13,540 bases of DNA. Source: Acidobacteriota bacterium (GTDB taxonomy: Bacteria; Acidobacteriota; Vicinamibacteria; Vicinamibacterales; CAVVIG01). Where the stretch lies: assembly GCA_016195295.1 (NCBI GenBank), contig JACPZV010000416.1, positions 1-13,540 on the forward strand, given 5' to 3'. Below are positions 6,326-13,026 of this stretch, piece by piece. Under the pieces are notes generated by a model. That model was not told where the DNA came from. It saw only the letters and a program-made list of their open reading frames with translations, and did not search any database. Within the stretch, counting starts at the first letter, position 1; each line of letters starts with the position of its first letter. Position numbers and translations under genes: made by a program.

Positions 6326-6772
6326 GCCGATGTCCTCGTCCCACAGATCCGGATGCGCCGCGATGAACGCCGTCATCAAGCGGATGCACCGGTCGTCCTG
6401 TAAGACGTCCACGCGGACGCCTCGGCTGCTCAGCCACTGCTCCTCGCCCATGAAGGTCCGGTTCTCGCCCACGACGACGTGGGGGATCCCGTAGAGCAGA
6501 ATCGCGCCGGCGCACATGGCGCACGGCGACAGCGTGGTATAGATGACGCTCTCGCGATACACGGACGCCGGCTGCCGTCCCGCGCGCTCGAGCGCGTCCA
6601 TCTCCCCGTGCAGCACGGCGCTGCCCTGCTGCACCCGGCGGTTGTGGCCGCGCCCGATGATCGCGCCGCGGTGGACGAGCACCGCGCCGATCGGAATGCC
6701 GCCCTCAGCCAGACCCTGCTCGGCCTCGTCTATCGCAGCGCCGAGAAACACGTCCACGCCAGACCCATCCAC
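6317..6772 (-). CDS. Cytosine deaminase-like enzyme, yeast Fcy1 type
   Basis: Zinc-dependent deaminase of the CDA fold. The 151-residue protein follows yeast cytosine deaminase along its whole length: GGIPIGAVLV, GRGHN (substrate-site N44), LHGE (zinc H55 and proton-shuttle E57), YTTLSPCAMCAGAILLYGIP (zinc C84 and C87), VVGEN, and the C-terminal PDLWDEDIG with W144 and D147 matching the Fcy1 residues that contact cytosine. HGE rather than HAE, and this tail, favour the Fcy1 branch over TadA or guanine deaminase. Likely role: cytosine to uracil salvage in the cytoplasm. The start is GTG 6772, with a CACAAT box ending 7 nt upstream and no ribosome-binding site. The family tail ends after DIG; the final VG and the TAA stop come from the adjoining octamer array. 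Confidence 0.88.
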   Translation of the reverse strand: MDGSGVDVFLGAAIDEAEQGLAEGGIPIGAVLVHRGAIIGRGHNRRVQQGSAVLHGEMDALERAGRQPASVYRESVIYTTLSPCAMCAGAILLYGIPHVVVGENRTFMGEEQWLSSRGVRVDVLQDDRCIRLMTAFIAAHPDLWDEDIGVG

Positions 6773-6779
6773 GCGGGCG

Positions 6780-6785
6780 ATTGTG
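6780..6785 (-). promoter_or_regulatory. Candidate -10 box of the deaminase gene
   Basis: CACAAT on the minus strand ends 7 nt before the GTG start, so transcription could begin at or very near the start codon. It lies in the short divergent gap shared with the amidase gene. No -35 is evident. Confidence 0.35.
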
Positions 6786-6806
6786 CCTCAACCGCGGGGC
6801 TTTCGA

Positions 6807-6812
6807 TACAAT
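6807..6812 (+). promoter_or_regulatory. Candidate -10 box of the amidase gene
   Basis: TACAAT within CGATACAATGG, at the divergent gap between deaminase and amidase. It has the same form as the TAGAAT boxes at 5528 and 10708. No convincing -35 is seen. Confidence 0.4.
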
Positions 6813-6817
6813 GGTTC

Positions 6818-8326
6818 ATCCCGTTCATCTCTCGACACCGCTCGGCTGTTGTCGTCGCGTTCCTGATCGCGCTCGCGGCCGTCTTGTCGAGCCAGCCCCT
6901 ACAACCCTCCCAGGCCTCCCAGGCGCCCACGCTGGCGCTCCTCGCGAAAGACGGCCGGCGGACGCTGCCGCTCAGCGTGATGGGCGATCAGGAATTCGTC
7001 CCGCTCGACGATCTCGCCGCCGCGTTTCAGCTCACCGTGCGCGAAGAATCGCTCGACGCGATGACGGTGTCGTACAAAGGACGCACGATCGTCCTGCAGC
7101 CGGCCCAGGCGCTCGCGTCCGTTTCCGGCCGGCTGATCTCGCTGCCCGCCCCGCTCTCGCGCAGCGGACGGCGATGGCTCGTGCCGGTCGAGTTCATCAG
7201 CCGCGCGCTCGCCACGATCTACGACGTCAAGCTGGAGCTGCGGAAGCCGTCGCGCCTGCTGCTCATCGGCGACATCCGCGTGCCGAGAATCGTCGTACGC
7301 TACGACGCGCTCGGCGCGTCGGGACGGCTGACAATCGACGCGATGCCGCGCGCGACGAGCACGGTGACGCAGGACACCGACCGGTTGATTGTCAAGTTCG
7401 ACGCCGATGCGCTCGACGTCCCGAGTCCGCTGATGCCGCTGCAGGGCGCGCAGAGTCTCGCGCAGACCGCCCGTCTGCTCGACCCGACGACGCTGGCCAT
7501 CACCCTCGGGCCGCGCTTCGCTGGCTTCAAGGCCAGCACGCAGCCGATCGAATCGACGCTGCGCCTGGTGATCGACGTCGCGGCCCAGCCCGACGCCGCG
7601 CCGCCGCCATCCCCGCAACCGCCGCCCGCGCTGCCGACGCTCGGGCAAGCCGTCTCGCTCATGCGCACGATCGTGATCGACCCGGGCCACGGCGGCGAGG
7701 ACGAAGGCGCGATCGGCGGGGGCGGCGCCAAGGAAAAGGACGTCACGCTCGCCGTCGCGCGGCGAGCGAAGGCCGCCATCGAAGCACGGCTCGGCCTCCG
7801 CGTGCTCCTCACGCGGGAAGACGACCGCCGGGTCGCGCTCGACGAGCGCACGGCCCTCGCCAACAACAACAAAGCGGACCTCTTCGTCAGCCTGCACGCG
7901 GCCGCCTCTCTGCGGCCCGCCGCCGCCGGCGCGACGATCTTCTACGCCGCCTTCGAAAAAGACGCCGCGCCGCCGCCGGTCCCGGATCGCGTGCCGACCT
8001 TCGGTGGCGGCGTCCGCGACATCGAACTCGTGCCGTGGGAGCTTGCGCAGACCCGTCACCTTGACCAGTCGACGACGTTCGCCGCGCTGCTCGAAGCGCA
8101 GCTCCACGATCGGATTCCGCTCGTCCGTCAACCGATCGCCAGCGCGCCGCTGCGCGTGCTCGAGTCGGCCAACATGCCCGCCGTCCTCGTCGAGCTCGGC
8201 TATCTCACCAATGACGCCCAGGCCGCGCGGCTGGCCGGGGACGCGTTCGCGACCGCGTTCGTGCAGGCGCTGTCCGAGGCGATCGTGAAGCTCCGCGACG
8301 CGCAGACGGCTGGAGGCACGCGCTGA
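6818..8326 (+). CDS. N-acetylmuramoyl-L-alanine amidase (Amidase_3), start unclear
   Basis: Zinc-dependent cell-wall hydrolase that cuts the amide between N-acetylmuramic acid and the stem peptide. Order: signal segment SAVVVAFLIALAAVLSS (about 6842-6890), a copper-amine-oxidase-N-like/AMIN-like region (about 6920-7600), a proline-rich linker, then Amidase_3 from IVIDPGHGGEDEG (about 7670). Zinc ligands are the H of DPGHGG, the E of KEKDV 15 residues on and the H of SLHAAAS 69 residues after the first; the catalytic E is in PAVLVELGYLTN. The first two spacings equal those of E. coli AmiC as I recall it. The left end is approximate: no ATG, GTG or TTG lies in frame between the deaminase start and the signal segment. 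ATG 6811 is one base out of frame. The stop overlaps the next ATG (TGATG). Confidence 0.88.
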   Translation: MPFISRHRSAVVVAFLIALAAVLSSQPLQPSQASQAPTLALLAKDGRRTLPLSVMGDQEFVPLDDLAAAFQLTVREESLDAMTVSYKGRTIVLQPAQALASVSGRLISLPAPLSRSGRRWLVPVEFISRALATIYDVKLELRKPSRLLLIGDIRVPRIVVRYDALGASGRLTIDAMPRATSTVTQDTDRLIVKFDADALDVPSPLMPLQGAQSLAQTARLLDPTTLAITLGPRFAGFKASTQPIESTLRLVIDVAAQPDAAPPPSPQPPPALPTLGQAVSLMRTIVIDPGHGGEDEGAIGGGGAKEKDVTLAVARRAKAAIEARLGLRVLLTREDDRRVALDERTALANNNKADLFVSLHAAASLRPAAAGATIFYAAFEKDAAPPPVPDRVPTFGGGVRDIELVPWELAQTRHLDQSTTFAALLEAQLHDRIPLVRQPIASAPLRVLESANMPAVLVELGYLTNDAQAARLAGDAFATAFVQALSEAIVKLRDAQTAGGTR

Positions 8327-8898
8327 TGACCGAGCGCGCGATCGGCATCGGCGTCGTCCTGATGGCCGCCCTCGTTCTGGGCCTGGTGCTCTTCGTTGGG
8401 CTGCCCCGAGTGCAACGGCGCGCGCCGGTGAGAGCCGCCGCGGCCGATATCCCCTCGGCGACGGCGCCGCCCGGCCGAAAAATCAAAGCGCACCTGTTCT
8501 ACGTCGCCGAGGACGGCGAGCATTTGACGAGCGTCGAGCGCGACGTCGCGTACGGCGAAACCACGGCGGACCAGGCGCGCGAGATCGTCGCGGCACAGAT
8601 TGCTCCCGTGCCCGTGCCGATCCTCTCCGCCGTGCCTCCGGGCACGACGCTGCGGGCCGTGTTCATCGCCGACGGGGGCAACGCGTACGTCGATCTCAGC
8701 CGCGAGGTCGTCACCGCGCATCCCGGTGGCACCATAGACGAGCTGCTGACGGTCTACACGATCGTCGATGCGCTCACCGTGAACCTGCCGGCGATCACGG
8801 CCGTGCAGGTGCTGGTCGACGGTAAAGAAGTGGACACGCTCGCCGGCCACGTCGACGTGCGGCGGCCGCTGGCGAGGAATCTCGGCTGGGTACAATGA
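8326..8898 (+). CDS. GerMN-domain membrane-anchored protein
   Basis: A 190-residue protein with an N-terminal membrane anchor (about 6-27, IGIGVVLMAALVLGLVLFVGLP) and an outward-facing GerMN domain (about 50-180: HLFYVAEDGEHL, TLRAVFIADGGNAYVDLS, LTVYTIVDALTVNLPAITAVQVLVDG, then a HVDVRRPL end). GerMN domains are named from the Bacillus spore germination protein GerM, but occur widely in non-sporulating bacteria beside cell-wall amidases. The ATG overlaps the amidase stop, so the two are translationally coupled and probably act together on the envelope. The TGA stop is the first triplet of the heptamer array that leads to rph. There is no lipobox cysteine. Confidence 0.87.
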   Translation: MTERAIGIGVVLMAALVLGLVLFVGLPRVQRRAPVRAAAADIPSATAPPGRKIKAHLFYVAEDGEHLTSVERDVAYGETTADQAREIVAAQIAPVPVPILSAVPPGTTLRAVFIADGGNAYVDLSREVVTAHPGGTIDELLTVYTIVDALTVNLPAITAVQVLVDGKEVDTLAGHVDVRRPLARNLGWVQ

Positions 8899-8979
8899 AC
8901 CCAGGAACCAAGAACTGAAAACCGAAAACGGAAAACTGGGAACTCGGAACCCTGAACCCCGAACCGCAACCAAGGACCC
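8896..8979 (+). repeat. NNNAACN heptamer array before rph
   Basis: Twelve 7-nt units without a gap, from tgaaccc (8896) to aggaccc (8973-8979). In units 2-10 the core AAC recurs in perfect 7-nt phase (8906, 8913, 8920, 8927, 8934, 8941, 8948, 8955, 8962) while flanking bases vary. It begins with the GerMN gene's TGA, fills the whole gap, and its last unit carries the AAGGA ribosome-binding site of rph. No inverted arm is visible. Confidence 0.75.
8972..8976 (+). promoter_or_regulatory. Ribosome-binding site of rph
   Basis: AAGGA lies 4 nt before the ATG at 8981 and fixes this start. It is formed by the end of the heptamer array. Confidence 0.6.
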
Positions 8980-8980
8980 C

Positions 8981-9706
8981 ATGCGATCCGATCAACGACC
9001 CGCGAACCAGCTTCGCGAGACGACCCTCACTCCGAACTACTTGATGCACGCGGAGGGCTCGGTGCTGATTGACGCGGGACGCACGCGGGTCGTCTGCTCC
9101 GCCAGCGTCGAGGATCGCGTGCCGCCGTTTCTGCGCAACACCGGCAAGGGCTGGGTGACGGCCGAGTACGGCATGCTGCCGCGCGCCACCAGCACGCGGA
9201 TGCAGCGCGAGGCCTCGGCGGGCAAAGTCGGCGGGCGCACGCAGGAGATTCAGCGGCTGATTGGTCGGTCGCTGCGGTCCGTCACGAACCTGACAGCCCT
9301 CGGCGAGCGCACGATCTGGATCGACTGCGACGTCCTGCAGGCGGACGGCGGGACGCGCACGGCGTCCATCACCGGAGCGTTCGTCGCGCTCGCGCTGGCG
9401 CTCGAGACGATGCGCGCGCGCGACGCGATCAAGAGCATCCCGCTCAGCGACTACGTCGCCGCGACGAGCGTCGGGATCGTGGACGGCGAGCCGCTGCTCG
9501 ACCTGGCGTACGATGATGACAGCCGCGCCGACGTGGATATGAATATCGTCAAGACCGGAGACGGCCGCTTCATCGAAGTGCAGGGCACGGCGGAGGCCAT
9601 GCCGTTCGGCCGCGACGCGCTGATGACGCTCCTCGATCTCGCCGACCATGGCATCACGCAGCTCGTCGAAAAACAGCGCGCCATCGTGGGACATCTGGTG
9701 AAATGA
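8981..9706 (+). CDS. rph: Ribonuclease PH
   Basis: Phosphorolytic 3'-5' exoribonuclease that trims tRNA 3' ends, releasing nucleoside diphosphates. It is a hexameric cytoplasmic enzyme. The 241-residue protein (the E. coli form is 238) covers the full family: GSVLIDAGRTRVVCSASVE (24-42), GWVTAEYGMLPRAT (52-65), the phosphate/RNA-binding GRTQEIQRLIGRSLR (84-98), DCDVLQADGGTRTASITGAFVAL (about 113-135), and the C-terminal EVQGTAE segment. The start ATG has AAGGA upstream and gives the canonical N-terminus. The stop overlaps the ATG of the methyltransferase gene (ATGA). In related genomes rph is often beside rdgB; here the methyltransferase gene separates them and the rdgB-like gene is inverted. 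Confidence 0.96.
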   Translation: MRSDQRPANQLRETTLTPNYLMHAEGSVLIDAGRTRVVCSASVEDRVPPFLRNTGKGWVTAEYGMLPRATSTRMQREASAGKVGGRTQEIQRLIGRSLRSVTNLTALGERTIWIDCDVLQADGGTRTASITGAFVALALALETMRARDAIKSIPLSDYVAATSVGIVDGEPLLDLAYDDDSRADVDMNIVKTGDGRFIEVQGTAEAMPFGRDALMTLLDLADHGITQLVEKQRAIVGHLVK

Positions 9707-10245
9707 AACTCTCGCGTGCCATCCTCTCGACGCCGCTCGACGACATGCTCGCGCTGTCCTCGGACGCGGGCCTCTGCGCGCTGGAATTCACGGGCCCACG
9801 CAAGCGGCTGCCTCGCCTCGAGGCGCGGCTGCGCCGCTGGTTTCCTCCGCACGAGATCGTGGACGAGGAGACGCCGGTGATCGCGCGGACGCGCGAGTGG
9901 CTGTGTGCGTATTTCGACGGCGCCGGCGCGGACGTCAGCGGTATTCCCCTCGACATGCGCGGCGCGCCGTTCGAGCTGCGCGTGTGGGAGGCGCTGCGGG
10001 CGATTCCGCCCGGCGAGACGACGAGCTACGGCGCGATCGCGAAGGCGGTGGGATCGGCGGGCGCCGCGCGCGCGGTCGGCGCGGCCAACGGCGCGAATCC
10101 GATCGCGATCATCGTGCCCTGCCACCGCGTGATCGGCGCGTCCGGATCGCTGACCGGGTACGGCGGCGGACTGGACAAGAAGACCTGGCTGCTCAATCAC
10201 GAAAAGCGATGGAGCGCAGAGCAGACTTTGAAGTTTGAAGGCTGA
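9703..10245 (+). CDS. ogt: Methylated-DNA-[protein]-cysteine S-methyltransferase
   Basis: Repairs O6-alkylguanine by moving the alkyl group onto its own cysteine. The 180-residue protein has the N-terminal MGMT-like domain (1-85) and the DNA-binding/catalytic domain with FELRVWEALRAIPPGETTSYGAIA (90-113), RAVGAANGANP (123-133) and the active site IVPCHRVI (137-144, acceptor C140), then GSLTGYGGGLDKKTWLLNHE. Both the helix-turn-helix and the asparagine hinge are present, so it should be active. The start overlaps the rph stop by four bases, so translation is coupled. The natural family end is near LLNHE; the tail's last five residues (LKFEG) and the stop come from TGAAG heptamers of the adjoining array. 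Confidence 0.94.
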   Translation: MKLSRAILSTPLDDMLALSSDAGLCALEFTGPRKRLPRLEARLRRWFPPHEIVDEETPVIARTREWLCAYFDGAGADVSGIPLDMRGAPFELRVWEALRAIPPGETTSYGAIAKAVGSAGAARAVGAANGANPIAIIVPCHRVIGASGSLTGYGGGLDKKTWLLNHEKRWSAEQTLKFEG

Positions 10246-10306
10246 AGTCTGAAGGCTGAAGAAAGTGAGAAGTCTTGAGACTTCAGACTTCAGCCTTCAG
10301 ACTTTC
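10229..10306. repeat. TGAAG heptamer array with inverted arms
   Basis: On the left TGAAG recurs every 7 nt (10229, 10236, 10243, 10250, 10257). On the right the inverse CTTCA recurs in the same 7-nt phase (10281, 10288, 10295). Perfect 19-bp arms lie at 10236-10254 and 10281-10299, with a 26-nt loop. The stops of both convergent genes fall in these arms: TGA 10243-10245 on plus and TGA from 10285-10283 on minus. Such a hairpin could stall transcription from either side, but it lacks a T-run. Confidence 0.85.
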
Positions 10307-10648
10307 GAGCCCCGCCAAAAATCTCTTCAATTGGCGGAACGCCTTCCCTCGGTGGCTTACCTCGGATTTGCGATCTCCGATCTCGGCGAGCGTCCGGCCG
10401 AACGGCGGATAAAAGAAGATCGGGTCGTAGCCGAACCCGCCCTCGCCCGCCGGCGCCGGCGCGATGCGTCCCTCGACCGTGCCGCGCGCTTCGAAGAGAA
10501 TCCGATCGTCCTTGGCGAGCGCCAGCGCGCAGACGAACCGCGCCGGGCTGTCGAGCGCGCGCTTGTCGCTCAGCGCGCGATAAATCAGCGCGAACTTGAT
10601 CTCGCGCAGCTTATCTGGATTGCTCGTCGCGACGACGACCGTGGTCAC
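10283..10648 (-). pseudogene. rdgB: RdgB/HAM1-like dITP/XTP pyrophosphatase with large internal deletion
   Basis: The full-length enzyme (about 197 residues in E. coli) removes non-canonical purine nucleotides. This copy has 121 residues. Its N-terminus VVVATSNPDKLREIKFA matches E. coli 1-20, including the nucleotide-site lysine. It then jumps to LIYRALSDKRALDSPARFVC, equal to E. coli about 101-120, and continues normally through AGEGGFGYDPIFFYPPFGRT and SHRGKA. About 80 residues are missing in frame, including E41, the ADDSGL loop with catalytic D69, and the ARY segment. CAGCGCG occurs twice near the junction (10571-10577, 10586-10592). Start GTG 10648. The last residues SLKAEV and the stop come from the heptamer array. 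I expect it to be inactive; a clone or assembly error is possible. Confidence 0.8.
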
Positions 10649-10656
10649 GGGTCGAT

Positions 10657-10662
10657 AGTCTA
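10657..10662 (-). promoter_or_regulatory. Candidate -10 box of the rdgB-like gene
   Basis: TAGACT on the minus strand, 8 nt before the GTG start, in an AT-richer patch (10657-10677) of the 74-bp divergent gap. TAAATT just upstream (10662-10667) is an alternative. Confidence 0.3.
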
Positions 10663-10707
10663 ATTTATGAAAAGAATGCGCCGGGTACGCGCCGGACCGC
10701 TGTCCTA

Positions 10708-10713
10708 TAGAAT
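10708..10713 (+). promoter_or_regulatory. Candidate -10 box of the VWA gene
   Basis: TAGAAT inside TATAGAAT, ending 9 nt before the GTG start at 10723. The implied transcript start is at or near the start codon, so the message may be leaderless. No -35 is evident. Confidence 0.45.
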
Positions 10714-10722
10714 GAGCGCGAG

Positions 10723-13026
10723 GTGTTCGAGAGTCTTTTCCGCTTCCTCTTCAAGTACCCGCCCCTCATGTTCCAGCAGGGCGATTTCACCTGGGGTCTG
10801 TCGCGCCCGGTGCTGCTGGCCGTGGCCGCGGGCCTCGCGCTGGCCGTCGGCGCGTTGCTGACCTATCGCGGCGTCCCGGCCGCGGAGCGGCGGCGTGATC
10901 GCGCGGTCCTCATCGGCCTGCGACTCGCCGCGCTCGCGATCCTTCTTTTTTGTCTCTTCCGTCCGACGCTGATTCTCAAGGCGGCCGTGCCGCAGCAGAA
11001 TTTCCTCGGCGTGCTGATAGACGATTCGCGCAGCATGATGATCGCGGACCGCGACGGCAAGCCGCGCGGCGCCTTCGTGCAGGAACAGCTCGCGGGGCCG
11101 AACGCGACGCTGCTCTCCACGCTCTCGCAGCGGTTCGTCCTCCGCTTCTTCAGCTTCGCTTCGTCTTCGGATCGCGTGTCGTCCGCCGCCGGCGTGAAGT
11201 TCGACGGCACGGCCACGCGCCTCGGCCAGGCGCTCGAGCGCGCGCGCGACGAGCTGTCCGGGCTGCCGCTCGCCGGTCTGGTGATGGTGACCGACGGCGC
11301 CGACACGTCCGACGCCGCGATAGACGAGACGCTCGCCAGCCTCAAGGCGCGGTCGATTCCCGTGTTCACCGTCGGCGTCGGCGCCGATCGATTTCAGCGT
11401 GACATCCAGGTCACGCGCGTCGAGACGCCGCGGTCCGTTCTGAAGGGCACGGCGCTCGTCGTCGACGTCGTGCTGTCGCAGACCGGCTACGGGGGCCAGA
11501 ACGTGCCCATCACCGTCGAAGACGATGGGCGCATCATCAGCACGCAGGAGGTGGCGCTGCCGCCCGACGGCGAATCGGCGACGGTCAAGGTCCGCTTCAC
11601 GGCGTCGGAAGCCGGCGCGCGCGTGTTCCGGTTCAAGGTTCCGGTTCAGACCGGCGAACAGGTCACGCAGAACAACGCGCGCGACGCGCTCATGCAGGTG
11701 AACGACCGCGTCGAGAAAATCCTGTATTACGAAGGCGAGCCGCGGCCCGAGATGAAGTTCATCAGCCGCGCGCTCGAGCAGGACGTGAATCTGAAAATCG
11801 GCGACGACAAGAACCTGCAAGTCGTCACGCTCGTGCGCACGGCCGAAAACAAGTACTACCGCCAGCACGTCAGCAGTCCGGACGAGGTCGTCGGCGGGTT
11901 CCCGCGGACGCGCGAGGAGCTGTTCGCGTACCGCGCGCTCATCCTCGGCAGCGTCGAAGCCGCGTCGTTCACGCCCGAGCAGCTCCGCATGATCGCGGAC
12001 TTCGTCAACAAGCGCGGCGGCGCGCTCCTGATGCTCGGCGGCCGCCGCGCATTCGCCGAGGGCGGCTGGGGTGGGACGCCGGTCGGCGACGTGCTGCCCG
12101 TCGTCATCACCGGCGCGCCCAATACCAAGTACTTCACGCCGCTGTCGGTCCGGCCGACCCGCGCGGGCGCGACGTTCCCGGTCACGCAGCTGATGGCCAC
12201 CGAAGAGGCGTCCGACAAGAAATGGGACGAGCTGCCGGATCTGTCCACCGTCAACCCTATTAAAGAGGTCAAGCCGGGCGCGACCATCCTCCTCACCGGC
12301 ACCGACAAGACCCGGCAGGATCACGTCGCGCTGGCGTATCAGCGGTACGGCCGCGGCAAGGCGATCGCGATGCCCGTGCAGGACGTCTGGACCTGGCGCA
12401 TGGACGAGAAGATGGCGGTCACCGACACGACGCACTCGATGTTCTGGCGACGCATGGTGCGCTGGATGGTGGACGGGGTCCCGGAGCAAGTGAACATCTC
12501 GACGACGGCGGATCGCGTGGAACCGGGTGAGACGGTGAAACTCTCCGCCGAGGTGCTCGACGCGGCCTACGTCGAAGTGAACGACAGCCGCGTGAGCGCG
12601 CACATTACGTCGCCGTCGGGGAAAGCCATCGACCTGCCCGTGGACTGGACCGTCTCGCGCGACGGCGACTATCGCACGAGCTTCGTCCCCGACGAAGCGG
12701 GCGTGTACGACATCAAGGTGACGGCGGAGCGGGCCGACAAGGCGCTCGGCACCGCCAGTATGCACGTGCGCGTGTCGGCCGGCGACGCCGAGTATTTCGA
12801 CGCCGCGATGCGCGCGCCGCTGTTGAAGCGCGTCGCCGAGGAAACCGGCGGTCGATTCTTCACGCCGGCCAACGCCGCCGCGCTGCCGGAAGCGATCAGC
12901 TACAGCGGCCGCGGCGTGACCGTCGTCGAGGAGCGCGAGCTCTGGGACATGCCGGCGCTCTTTCTGGCGCTCGTCGGCTTCGTGTTCGCCGAGTGGGGCT
13001 ATCGACGAATGATGGGGCTGGCGTGA
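10723..13026 (+). CDS. Membrane-anchored von Willebrand A / glutamine-amidotransferase-like protein
   Basis: A 767-residue protein of the BatA-like, VWA plus class I amidotransferase-fold family, usually found with MoxR ATPase and DUF58 genes; its function is not settled. Two membrane segments come first (about 28-47 and 60-79). The VWA domain follows, with MIDAS motif DDSRS (100-104), T163 and D191 in MVTDGAD, so metal binding looks intact. An immunoglobulin-like region (about 240-325) leads to an amidotransferase-like fold (about 400-590: RALILGSVEAASFTPEQLRMI, GGALLMLGGRRAF) without a visible catalytic cysteine nucleophile motif. A second β-rich stretch and a final membrane segment (about 742-757) complete it. 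The GTG start is chosen because MFESLFRFLFKYPP is the typical start of this family; no ribosome-binding site precedes it. The stop overlaps the GTG of the next gene (GTGA). Confidence 0.85.
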   Translation: MFESLFRFLFKYPPLMFQQGDFTWGLSRPVLLAVAAGLALAVGALLTYRGVPAAERRRDRAVLIGLRLAALAILLFCLFRPTLILKAAVPQQNFLGVLIDDSRSMMIADRDGKPRGAFVQEQLAGPNATLLSTLSQRFVLRFFSFASSSDRVSSAAGVKFDGTATRLGQALERARDELSGLPLAGLVMVTDGADTSDAAIDETLASLKARSIPVFTVGVGADRFQRDIQVTRVETPRSVLKGTALVVDVVLSQTGYGGQNVPITVEDDGRIISTQEVALPPDGESATVKVRFTASEAGARVFRFKVPVQTGEQVTQNNARDALMQVNDRVEKILYYEGEPRPEMKFISRALEQDVNLKIGDDKNLQVVTLVRTAENKYYRQHVSSPDEVVGGFPRTREELFAYRALILGSVEAASFTPEQLRMIADFVNKRGGALLMLGGRRAFAEGGWGGTPVGDVLPVVITGAPNTKYFTPLSVRPTRAGATFPVTQLMATEEASDKKWDELPDLSTVNPIKEVKPGATILLTGTDKTRQDHVALAYQRYGRGKAIAMPVQDVWTWRMDEKMAVTDTTHSMFWRRMVRWMVDGVPEQVNISTTADRVEPGETVKLSAEVLDAAYVEVNDSRVSAHITSPSGKAIDLPVDWTVSRDGDYRTSFVPDEAGVYDIKVTAERADKALGTASMHVRVSAGDAEYFDAAMRAPLLKRVAEETGGRFFTPANAAALPEAISYSGRGVTVVEERELWDMPALFLALVGFVFAEWGYRRMMGLA

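Noticed and set aside
6479..6811. ATG 6479 as the amidase start
   Set aside because: It would lie within the opposite-strand deaminase gene for nearly 300 bp and put over 110 non-signal residues before the signal peptide.
8891..8896. TACAAT as the rph promoter
   Set aside because: It overlaps the last codons of the GerMN gene, has no -35, and the AAC array gives many chance AC-rich boxes.
10229..10306. Rho-independent terminator
   Set aside because: The stem is strong, but there is no T-run on either strand after the arms and the loop is 26 nt; a structural stop is possible but not a classical terminator.
10560..10600. A frameshift hiding the missing RdgB middle
   Set aside because: The reading frame is continuous and the conserved blocks follow each other directly, so there is no room for about 240 bp in another frame.
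10705..12765. Long minus-strand open frame opposite the VWA gene
   Set aside because: Low-complexity R/A/H-rich translation without family motifs; the plus strand encodes a complete VWA protein.
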